The position numbers and the translations under genes are program-made. Positions 33,583 through 40,393 of a stretch of DNA of 64,000 bases are shown piece by piece. How positions within the stretch are numbered: position 1 is the first letter of the stretch; each line of letters opens with the position of its first letter. Source of the DNA: Streptomyces canus 299MFChir4.1 (lineage in GTDB: Bacteria; Actinomycetota; Actinomycetes; Streptomycetales; Streptomycetaceae). Under the pieces are notes generated by a model. The model saw only the letters and a list, made by a program, of their open reading frames with translations. It searched no databases and had not been told where the DNA came from. The DNA lies in assembly GCF_000383615.1 (NCBI RefSeq), contig NZ_KB911591.1:80669-144668 (forward strand), given 5' to 3'.

Positions 33583-35220
33583 GTGTCGGACCGCATGGTG
33601 AGGCGAGGGATGGGCGCGGTGTGGAGGGGGCGTCGGCTGACGGTACAGGGGTGGTTCTACCTGCTGCTGGCCGTCATGACGCTGCTGGTGGTGGTCGGCA
33701 GCGTGGTCGGCGCCGGTCTGCTCGGCCGGACGGCGGAGGTGAGCGACCAGCTGCTGCGCCGTACCCAGCCCGCGCAGACCGAGGCGTACCGGCTGCAGGC
33801 GGCCCTGGCCAACCAGGAGACGGGTGTCCGCGGTTACGCGATCTCCGCCGACCGGCAGTTCCTCACCCCGTACACCCAGGGCAAACGCGACGAGGCAGGC
33901 TCGGCCGCCCGGCTGCGCGGGTTGATCGGCGACCGGCCCGAACTGCTGGCCGACCTCAAAGCCATCGAAACCCAGGCGGCCGACTGGCGCCGCACCTACG
34001 CCGAACCCCTCGCCGCCTCGGTCACGCCAGGCCGTCCGAAGCCGCTGGACCAGCAGAAGGCCGATCAGGGCAAGAAGGAGTTCGACCGGCTGCGCACCCT
34101 GTGGGCCCGGCAGAACACCGACCTGGCGAAAGCGGTGGAGAAGGGCCGGGCCCATCTCATCCATGAACGGCACGTGCGCGACTCGGTCCTGGCGAGCATG
34201 GTCGCGGTCTTCCTGCTGGCCGGAATCGCCTGCGCCGTCCTGGTCCGGGTCCTGGTGACCCGCCCGCTGGAGGCGCTGGCCACGGCGTCCAGGCGGGTGG
34301 CGGGCGGCGACTTCTCGTACGTCATCACCGGCGGCGGGCCGGCCGATCTGACGGCGGTGGCCAATGCCGTCGAAGGCATGCGCTGGCATGTGGTGGCCGA
34401 ACTCGAGGCATCCCGCGCACAGGAGCAGGAGCTGACCAGGCAGGCCGCCGACCTGGACGCCCAGACCGAGGAACTGCGCCGCTCCAACGCGGAACTGGAG
34501 CAGTTCGCCTACGTCGCCTCCCACGATCTCCAAGAGCCGCTGCGCAAGGTCGCCTCCTTCTGCCAGCTGCTGGAGAAGCGTTACGGCGACGTCCTCGACG
34601 ACCGTGGCCGGCAGTACGTCGACTTCGCCGTCGACGGGGCCCGGCGCATGCAGGTCCTCATCAACGACCTGCTGACCTTCTCCCGGGTCGGGCGGGTCAA
34701 CGACGCCCGGGTGCCGGTCGGCCTCGACCAGGCGCTCGACAAGGCCCTGGCCAACCTCGGGACCGCCGTCGAGGAGTCCGGCGCCCGCGTCGACCGCCCG
34801 GAGCAGCTGCCCGAGGTCGTCGGGGACCCCACCCTGCTGGCCATGCTCTGGCAGAACCTGGTCGGCAACGCCCTCAAGTTCCGCCATCCCGACCGCACTC
34901 CGCACGTCTCCATCACCTGCGGAACGGACCCCGACGAACCCGACAGCCTGCTGGTGTCCGTCACGGACAACGGCATCGGCATTCCCGAGCAGTTCACGGA
35001 GAAGGTGTTCATCATCTTCCAGCGGCTGCACGGCCGGGACGCCTACGGTGGTACCGGCATCGGTCTGGCACTGTGCAAGAAGATCGTGGAACAACATGGT
35101 GGCAAGATCTGGATCGACACCGCACACACGGACGGCACGCGCTTCTGCTTCGCCCTTCCGTCCATCGCCGAGAGCCCGGAGGCGTCCGGTATCGGCACCG
35201 AGGAGAAGGTCCTGACATGA
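33583..35220 (+). CDS. CHASE3-HAMP sensor histidine kinase
   Basis: About 545 residues. GTG at 33583 follows GGGAG; a GTG directly abutting the previous stop (33568) is an alternative. A membrane helix at about 25-45 (FYLLLAVMTLLVVVGSVVGA), an extracellular CHASE3-type helical sensor (LANQETGVRGYAISADRQFL), a second helix at about 205-225, and HAMP follow. Then comes a coiled coil (ELTRQAADLDAQTEELRRSN) into the H-box FAYVASHDLQEPLRKV, as in bacteriophytochrome-type kinases. The ATPase has NLVGNALKFR (N), DNGIGIP (G1) and GGTGIGLALCKKIVEQHGG (G2). It probably phosphorylates both flanking receiver proteins. Its TGA overlaps the next ATG. Confidence 0.94.
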   Translation: MSDRMVRRGMGAVWRGRRLTVQGWFYLLLAVMTLLVVVGSVVGAGLLGRTAEVSDQLLRRTQPAQTEAYRLQAALANQETGVRGYAISADRQFLTPYTQGKRDEAGSAARLRGLIGDRPELLADLKAIETQAADWRRTYAEPLAASVTPGRPKPLDQQKADQGKKEFDRLRTLWARQNTDLAKAVEKGRAHLIHERHVRDSVLASMVAVFLLAGIACAVLVRVLVTRPLEALATASRRVAGGDFSYVITGGGPADLTAVANAVEGMRWHVVAELEASRAQEQELTRQAADLDAQTEELRRSNAELEQFAYVASHDLQEPLRKVASFCQLLEKRYGDVLDDRGRQYVDFAVDGARRMQVLINDLLTFSRVGRVNDARVPVGLDQALDKALANLGTAVEESGARVDRPEQLPEVVGDPTLLAMLWQNLVGNALKFRHPDRTPHVSITCGTDPDEPDSLLVSVTDNGIGIPEQFTEKVFIIFQRLHGRDAYGGTGIGLALCKKIVEQHGGKIWIDTAHTDGTRFCFALPSIAESPEASGIGTEEKVLT

Positions 35221-35663
35221 CCACCCCAGGCGCCAGCCCCATCGACGTGCTCCTCGTCGAGGACGACCCCGGCGACGAGCTGATGACCCGTGAGGCGTTC
35301 GAGGACAACAAGATCGGCAACACCCTCCACGTGGTCCGGGACGGCGAGGAGGCACTGGACTTCCTCTACCGGCGCGGCGACCACACGGACGCGCCTGAGC
35401 CCGACCTCATCCTGCTCGACCTCAACCTGCCCAAGTACGACGGGCGTCAGGTCCTGGAGAAGATCAAGTCCGACCCGGAGCTGGCCCACATCCCCGTCGT
35501 CGTCCTCACCACCTCCGCGGCCGAGGAGGACATCCTGCGCAGCTACAAGCTGCACGCCAACGCCTATGTCACCAAGCCGGTGGACCTGGACCAGTTCATC
35601 GCCGCGGTGCGTCAGATCGACGACTTCTTCGTCCAGGTCGTCCGTCTGCCCCGCCACTTCTGA
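35217..35663 (+). CDS. Single-domain response regulator (Rcp1-like)
   Basis: A 148-residue stand-alone receiver. VLLVEDDPGDELMTREAF holds the acidic pocket; the phospho-acceptor Asp is in LILLDLNLPKYDGRQVLE; then VVVLTTSAAEED and the Lys in NAYVTKPVDLDQF. It is the type paired with phytochrome-like kinases. With no output domain, it is likely a phosphate sink or a docking protein. Coupled by ATGA overlap to the kinase gene, it ends the operon. Confidence 0.95.
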   Translation: MTTPGASPIDVLLVEDDPGDELMTREAFEDNKIGNTLHVVRDGEEALDFLYRRGDHTDAPEPDLILLDLNLPKYDGRQVLEKIKSDPELAHIPVVVLTTSAAEEDILRSYKLHANAYVTKPVDLDQFIAAVRQIDDFFVQVVRLPRHF

Positions 35664-35729
35664 AGCCGCTGCCCGACCGGCGGGCCGTAAGGGAACCGTC
35701 CGTGCCCCGCCCGGTCGGCGACAGAGGGC

Positions 35730-36479
35730 TCATCCGCGCTCGCGGAGGTACGCCTCCAGCTCCGCGGCCCCGGCCAGCATCGCCCGGCCGCGGGCGGAGA
35801 GCCGGCTCCGCCAGTCGCACAGCGCGTCCTGAAGCGGCTCAAGGCCGCCGGCCTCCCGCACCTGGGCGATCAGCGGGGCGATCTGCTCCAGCAGATGGCC
35901 GCCCCGCCTGAGCTGATGGGTCAGCCGGGCGTCCCGTACGGCGGCCTCGTCGTACACGCGATACCCGGTCAGCGGGTCACGGTGCGGCCGCACCAGCCCG
36001 GCACGCTCCCATTTGCGCAGTGTCGCGGGCCGGATTCCGAGCCTGCCGGCCAGCGGCCCGATGAACGTCACCCCGGGCCCGGACCCGGTCTGTACGGCCG
36101 TTTCGGACACCGTGGCGGGGTCCAGGTCGTGCAGCGCCCGCTCCACGGCCCGGAGGGTCCGCCGGTCGTCGAGGAGTTCGGCGTGGCTCTCGTCGACGAG
36201 CCGGAACGCGTCGTCGACGGCGCCCTCGTTCACCGCCCGCATGATCGCGGTGGCCGTCCGATGCCCGTGGCCCGGCAGCAGGGCGAGGAAGGCGCGCAGG
36301 GCGCTCGCGTGCAGCGGGGTGTAGACGCGGTAGCCGTGCGGTGTGCGACCGGCGGCCGGAAGGATGCCGGCCTCCTCGTAGTTCCGCACCGCCTGGGTGG
36401 ACAGCCCGTGCCCGCGCGCCAGGTCGACCGGCCTGAGGCGCCCCTCGTTTTGAAGCTTTCTTCCCACGTCAGCGACCAT
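35730..36479 (-). CDS. MerR-family regulator (TioE-like, two HTH segments)
   Basis: A 249-residue transcription factor. Residues about 10-75 are a MerR winged helix (RPVDLARGHGLSTQAVRNYE, AGILPAAGRTPHGYRVYTP). A second MerR-like HTH at about 145-205 (GRLGIRPATLRKWERAGLVR, DPLTGYRVYDEA) is characteristic of the TioE group. The ATG is nearly leaderless relative to the divergent promoter. The 46-bp gap to the erythromycin-esterase-like gene holds one 17-bp palindrome, so it likely regulates itself and that gene. Confidence 0.9.
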   Translation of the reverse strand: MVADVGRKLQNEGRLRPVDLARGHGLSTQAVRNYEEAGILPAAGRTPHGYRVYTPLHASALRAFLALLPGHGHRTATAIMRAVNEGAVDDAFRLVDESHAELLDDRRTLRAVERALHDLDPATVSETAVQTGSGPGVTFIGPLAGRLGIRPATLRKWERAGLVRPHRDPLTGYRVYDEAAVRDARLTHQLRRGGHLLEQIAPLIAQVREAGGLEPLQDALCDWRSRLSARGRAMLAGAAELEAYLRERG

Positions 36480-36492
36480 ATCGCGGAAAAGT

Positions 36493-36509
36493 TTCAACCG
36501 AAGGTTGAA
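36493..36509. promoter_or_regulatory. Operator TTCAACC-GAA-GGTTGAA between merR-like and esterase genes
   Basis: Perfect 7-bp arms with a three-base centre, in the middle of a 46-bp divergent gap. It is the only obvious site for the adjacent MerR-type regulator. Confidence 0.7.
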
Positions 36510-36525
36510 CGATAGCGTTGAAGGC

Positions 36526-37728
36526 ATGGCGACTGACATCAAGGACACCGCCCATGCCGTCGACGCTGCCGCCGTCATGGGACTGCTCCCCTCCCGGCCC
36601 CGGCTGCTCGCCCTGGGCGAGCCCACCCACGGCGAGGACACCCTGCTCGAACTGCGCAACGAGCTCTTCCGGCAGCTCGTGGAGCAGGAGGGTTACCGGA
36701 CGATCGCGCTCGAGAGCGACTGCATGCGGGGCCTGCTGGTGGACGACTTCGTCACCGCGGGCACAGGCACCCTCGACGAGGTCATGGAGCAGGGATTCAG
36801 CCACGGTTGGGGCTCCTCCGCGGCCAACCGCGCACTCGTGCGCTGGATGCGCGCGCACAACGACGGCCGGCCCGCGTCCGAGCGGGTCCGCTTCGCGGGC
36901 TTCGACGGCCCGCTGGAGATCACGGCCGCAGCGAGCCCCCGACAGGCCCTCACCGCCCTCCACGGTTACCTCGCGGCTCAGGTGGACGCAGAACTGCTTC
37001 CGTGCACCGCGCCGACACTCGACCGCCTGCTCGGCGCGGACGACCGGTGGACCGATCCCGCCGCGATGACGGACCCGGCGCAGTCGGTGGGGCGGTCGGC
37101 CGACGCGGACCGGCTGCGGCTGCTCACCGACGAACTGGTGACGCTGCTCGATGCCGGGGCACCGCACCTGATCGCGGAGACCTCGCGGGACGACTGGGAC
37201 CGCGCGTGCCTGTACGGGCGCACAGCGGCCGGTCTGCTGCGCTACCACCACGGGATGGCCGACACCTCGCCGGCCCGTATGACGCGCCTGTGCGCGCTGC
37301 GGGACTCGATGATGGCCCACAACCTCCTCGCCCTCGCCGCCCGCGGGCCTGTACTCGTCCACGCCCACAACTCCCATCTCCAGCGCGAGAAGAGCTCGAT
37401 GCGGATGTGGGAGGGCCGGGTGGAGTGGTGGAGCGCCGGCGCGCTGGTGAGCGCGCGGCTGGGCGAGGAGTACGCCTTCGTCGCCACGGCCCTCGGCACG
37501 ATCCGCCACCAGGGAGTGGACGCACCGCACCGGGACACCGTCGAGGGACTCCTGTACGCCCTCCCGCAGGACCACTGCCTCATCGACCCCCGACGCCTGG
37601 CCACCGCACTCGGCGACGCGGCGCCCGCGCCCCGCGTGTCCCCCTGGTTCGGCTACGCCCCGCTCGACCCGGCCCACTTGGCGACCATCGACGGCCTGGT
37701 GTTCGTCAAGGACGTCCCGCGGAGCTAG
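36526..37728 (+). CDS. Erythromycin-esterase-family protein
   Basis: A 400-residue enzyme of the EreA/EreB superfamily, which uses conserved His and Glu residues to hydrolyse esters such as macrolide lactones. Seen here: LLALGEPTHGEDTLLELRNE (N-terminal Glu/His motif), TIALESDC, GFSHGWGSSAANRALVRWM, VRFAGFDGP, and the second His cluster VLVHAHNSHLQREKSSM (about 283-300). Many actinobacterial members have no proven macrolide activity. The start ATG has a short GAAGG ribosome site. It is divergent from a TioE-like MerR regulator across a palindromic operator, which suggests induction by a small molecule. Confidence 0.88.
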   Translation: MATDIKDTAHAVDAAAVMGLLPSRPRLLALGEPTHGEDTLLELRNELFRQLVEQEGYRTIALESDCMRGLLVDDFVTAGTGTLDEVMEQGFSHGWGSSAANRALVRWMRAHNDGRPASERVRFAGFDGPLEITAAASPRQALTALHGYLAAQVDAELLPCTAPTLDRLLGADDRWTDPAAMTDPAQSVGRSADADRLRLLTDELVTLLDAGAPHLIAETSRDDWDRACLYGRTAAGLLRYHHGMADTSPARMTRLCALRDSMMAHNLLALAARGPVLVHAHNSHLQREKSSMRMWEGRVEWWSAGALVSARLGEEYAFVATALGTIRHQGVDAPHRDTVEGLLYALPQDHCLIDPRRLATALGDAAPAPRVSPWFGYAPLDPAHLATIDGLVFVKDVPRS

Positions 37729-37778
37729 CCGCTGCCGTCCTCCGGTTGGTCGAACTCACGTATCACTGACTGTTATTC

Positions 37779-37794
37779 GTTCGAATCTACGAAC
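37779..37794. promoter_or_regulatory. Inverted repeat GTTCG-N6-CGAAC upstream of the chitosanase promoter
   Basis: Perfect 5-bp arms, 16 bp before the predicted -35 box of the chitosanase gene; possible activator or repressor site. Confidence 0.4.
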
Positions 37795-37809
37795 TTCCCG
37801 CGTAGTGGG

Positions 37810-37838
37810 TTACTGATCGCGCCCCGCACTGGTAGGAA
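37810..37838 (+). promoter_or_regulatory. Predicted chitosanase promoter
   Basis: TTACTG (37810-37815) and TAGGAA (37833-37838), 17-bp spacer. The -10 box lies inside the CsnR-like operator. Confidence 0.5.
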
Positions 37839-37848
37839 ACCTTCCTAA
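37833..37848. promoter_or_regulatory. CsnR-like operator of the chitosanase gene
   Basis: TAGGAA-ACC-TTCCTA plus one A. Read on the minus strand it is TTAGGAAGGTTTCCTA, one base away from the operator I recall for CsnR, the ROK-family repressor of Streptomyces csnA. It overlaps the -10 region. Confidence 0.65.
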
Positions 37849-37898
37849 CAACCAGGTCTGGACCAACTCTCCACCCCCCACCTCCACTTGGAGCCCCC

Positions 37899-38732
37899 GT
37901 GGAACCTGACACAGTGCACCCGGCCGCCCACCCGTCCCGCCGCACCCTGCTCGCTCTGATGGGAGCGGCGACCTGCGCCGGGATGCTCAGCTCCGTGCCC
38001 GCCGCGGCGGCGTCCGCGGCCGCACCGGGCCTCGACGACCCCGCGAAGAAGGAGATCGCCATGAAGCTGGTGTCGAGCGCGGAGAACTCCTCGCTCGACT
38101 GGAAGGCGCAGTACCGGTACATCGAGGACATCGGTGACGGTCGCGGGTACACCGCCGGCATCATCGGCTTCTGCTCCGGAACCGGAGACATGCTCGACCT
38201 CGTCCAGCTGTACGCCGACCGCAAGCCCGGCAACGTCCTCGCCAAGTACCTGCCGGCGCTGCGCCGCGTCGACGGCACCGACTCCCACAGCGGCCTGGAC
38301 CCGAACTTCCCCGCCGACTGGCGCAAGGCCGCCCAGGACACGGCGTTCCAGCAGGCGCAGAACGACGAACGCGACCGTGTCTACTTCAACCCCGCCGTCA
38401 GGCAGGGCAAGACGGACGGGCTGCGCGCACTCGGCCAGTTCGCCTACTACGACGCCATCGTCATGCACGGCGACGGCGGCGACGCGACCAGCTTCAGCAG
38501 CATTCGCCGCCGGGCCCTGCGCACGGCCGAGCCCCCGGCCCAGGGCGGCAACGAGACGACGTACCTGAACGCCTTCCTCGACGCACGCGTGTGGGCGATG
38601 AAACAGGAGGAGGCACACAGCGACACCAGCCGGGTCGACACCGCCCAACGCGTCTTCCTGCGCAAGGGCAACCTCGACCTGAACCCGCCCCTGGACTGGA
38701 AGGTCTACGGCGACAGTTACCACATCGGCTGA
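37899..38732 (+). CDS. csnA: Secreted chitosanase (GH46)
   Basis: A 277-residue endo-chitosanase that cleaves beta-1,4-linked glucosamine polymers outside the cell. GTG start. A twin-Arg signal (SRRTLLALMGAATCAGML, AAAAS) covers about residues 1-40. The catalytic pair is clear: Glu in SSAENSSLDWK and Asp in IEDIGDGRGY, 18 residues apart as Glu22/Asp40 are in the Streptomyces N174 enzyme. GFCSGTGDML, FAYYDAIVMHGDG and a final KVYGDSYHIG are also typical. A palindromic operator of CsnR type sits at its promoter, so induction by chitosan oligomers is expected. A long hairpin follows the stop. Confidence 0.96.
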   Translation: MEPDTVHPAAHPSRRTLLALMGAATCAGMLSSVPAAAASAAAPGLDDPAKKEIAMKLVSSAENSSLDWKAQYRYIEDIGDGRGYTAGIIGFCSGTGDMLDLVQLYADRKPGNVLAKYLPALRRVDGTDSHSGLDPNFPADWRKAAQDTAFQQAQNDERDRVYFNPAVRQGKTDGLRALGQFAYYDAIVMHGDGGDATSFSSIRRRALRTAEPPAQGGNETTYLNAFLDARVWAMKQEEAHSDTSRVDTAQRVFLRKGNLDLNPPLDWKVYGDSYHIG

Positions 38733-38743
38733 CGGAGAAGGGG

Positions 38744-38777
38744 CGACGGCCCGGTGCGCCACAGCGCCGGGCCGTCG
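38744..38777 (+). terminator. Stem-loop terminator of the chitosanase gene
   Basis: CGACGGCCCGG (38744-38754) pairs perfectly with CCGGGCCGTCG (38767-38777), 12-base loop, starting 12 bases after the stop codon. Confidence 0.8.
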
Positions 38778-38863
38778 ACGCTCCCGGAAAGCGCGCCGAC
38801 GACGCCATGCCGTGACATCGCTCTCGGCGCAGCGTGTTTGCCGTCGGAGCGAGCGGTAACGCG

Positions 38864-39298
38864 ATGTCCATGAGTGAATCGAACGAGCAGACGAACCAAG
38901 ATTCCGCGAACACTCGGACCGCGGCGGCGAAGGCCCGGCGTACCACGGCGAAGGCCACCGCCCCGGCCGCCAAGGCGGCGAACAAGGCCGCCACGAAGAC
39001 GGATGACGCCGCGTCAGCGGGCAAGGAGGTGACGGAACGCACGGCCAAGACGGTGAGTGGTGCCGCACAGACCGCGGCCAAGAGCGTCGAGGCCGGCCGC
39101 CAGACCGTCGTCGCCGCCTCCGGGCAGGCGGCGGCCGTCGCCAAGACGGCCTGGACGGTGATCGCCCAGCGCAAGATCATCGCGGCGGGCGTGGGGGCGG
39201 GCCTGACCGCGCTGACCGCCACGTCCTACGCCGTCGGGCGGCGCGCCGGACGTCACACGCACGGTCCGATCACCCGCCTGACCGGCGGTCGGATCTGA
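38864..39298 (+). CDS. Ala/Lys/Thr-rich membrane-anchored protein
   Basis: A 144-residue protein of low complexity. After a polar start (SESNEQTNQDSANTRT), residues about 15-60 are an Ala/Lys/Thr repeat region like histone-H1 tails. A phasin-like amphipathic helix follows (KTVSGAAQTAAKSVEAGRQT), then one hydrophobic helix (IIAAGVGAGLTALTATSYAV) and a basic end. The upstream purines are weak, and ATGs at 38864 or 38870 could be used. Function unknown: it could tether DNA or polymer granules to the membrane. Confidence that it is a gene rests on strong frame bias. Confidence 0.7.
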   Translation: MSMSESNEQTNQDSANTRTAAAKARRTTAKATAPAAKAANKAATKTDDAASAGKEVTERTAKTVSGAAQTAAKSVEAGRQTVVAASGQAAAVAKTAWTVIAQRKIIAAGVGAGLTALTATSYAVGRRAGRHTHGPITRLTGGRI

Positions 39299-39354
39299 CG
39301 CGGCAGGGTGGGCCCGGAGGCATTCCTTCGCGGCGCGGGCGTACCGACTCCTTG

Positions 39355-40062
39355 TCACCGTTCCTGTGACAGCAGGTCGTTGAGCCGGGCGCCCGCCGCC
39401 CACCGCCGCAGAGCGGACCCGTCGAGCAGGCGGATCGTCCGCTCCCGGTGTGCCCACCGGATGTCGCGGGCGGTGAAGACACCGCGATGCACGACCAGAC
39501 GCAGAGGCGACACCTGGTCCCCGCGGTGCGCGTGGGGATGCGGCACGTCCTCGTCGGGCAGGGGTTCCGCCACCGGCCGGAAGGCCACGTCGATGCGACG
39601 CCCGGCCGCGTCCCGGGCGCACAGGCGCGGCCGGTCCGGCGCGGGCACCAGCCGCACCCGCCACCCGTCCCGGCGCAGCATCCGGGCCACCGCCAACGCG
39701 AGTTGCTGGGTGTCGAGTTCGAGCAGCTCGTCCGCGGTGTAGTAGCCCAGACGACGGCGCGCGCCGGGGCGCCCGTGCCGTATCGCGACCGTGACGACCA
39801 AGGTCAGGACGACGACACCGGCGACCGGGACGCCGATCCCGGCGGCGCGGTACCCCGCGGCGAGCACGGCCGCCACCGCGCACACGGCCACCAGGACACC
39901 CGCGAAGGCGGGCAGCACGTCACGCAGCCTGGGGCCGTAGCGTCCCTGGTCCCGCAGCGCGCGCACGACGTGCCGTTTGCGTGATCGGCGCGACGGGGAG
40001 GGGCCGGATGTCCGCGATAGGCGTGCCACAGCCCCAGCCCTCCCCATGCCGCCGGTCCGCAC
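39355..40062 (-). CDS. Two-helix membrane protein with degenerate Mrr-like domain
   Basis: A 235-residue protein. A basic N-terminus precedes two membrane helices (about 50-95: LPAFAGVLVAVCAVAAVLAA, VPVAGVVVLTLVVTVAI). The cytosolic part follows the Mrr/RecB-like restriction-endonuclease fold: a helix ELDTQQLALAVARMLRRDGW, WRVRLVPAPDRP, GRRIDVAFRP, a long loop, LRLVVHRGVFTARDIRWAHR and RTIRLLDGSALRRW. The usual catalytic Asp and the QCK strand are not present (the strand reads IDVAFRP), so it is probably not a nuclease. GTG start with no good ribosome site; an internal ATG is possible. Confidence 0.75.
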   Translation of the reverse strand: MRTGGMGRAGAVARLSRTSGPSPSRRSRKRHVVRALRDQGRYGPRLRDVLPAFAGVLVAVCAVAAVLAAGYRAAGIGVPVAGVVVLTLVVTVAIRHGRPGARRRLGYYTADELLELDTQQLALAVARMLRRDGWRVRLVPAPDRPRLCARDAAGRRIDVAFRPVAEPLPDEDVPHPHAHRGDQVSPLRLVVHRGVFTARDIRWAHRERTIRLLDGSALRRWAAGARLNDLLSQER

Positions 40063-40393
40063 CCGTCATTTCACGGATACCCAGCGCGCCGCCAAGTCCC
40101 GTGTGCGCAAGGCGAATTCGGCCACGTTCACCCAGCGCACGGAAGCGTCAGGGGGCGCGTCGGAAAACACCAGGACGCCCCCGCCTTCGAGCGCCACGAC
40201 CTGGCACGGAGCGGTCCGCAGGCAAGGGCGTGTCACGGCCCCGCGCCACGCTCCGTGCCGACCCGGTTGCGAGTACTCGCTCACACGCGAGGCTGGATAC
40301 ATGCCCACCGGGGCACACGGGAAGGACAGGACGGCCGAGCGAACACGCCACAGACTGGCAGCGAGCGGCGCCGACCGGCGAGGAGAGGAAGAC
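40063..40393. other. 331-bp divergent intergenic region
   Basis: It separates the Mrr-like gene (minus) from the PAS-GAF-PP2C gene (plus) and must hold both promoters. No clear promoter boxes, palindrome or small gene could be picked out. Confidence 0.5.

Noticed and set aside
39355..40062. Active type IV restriction enzyme (Mrr)
   Set aside because: Catalytic Asp and QxK residues are not visible and the protein is membrane anchored.
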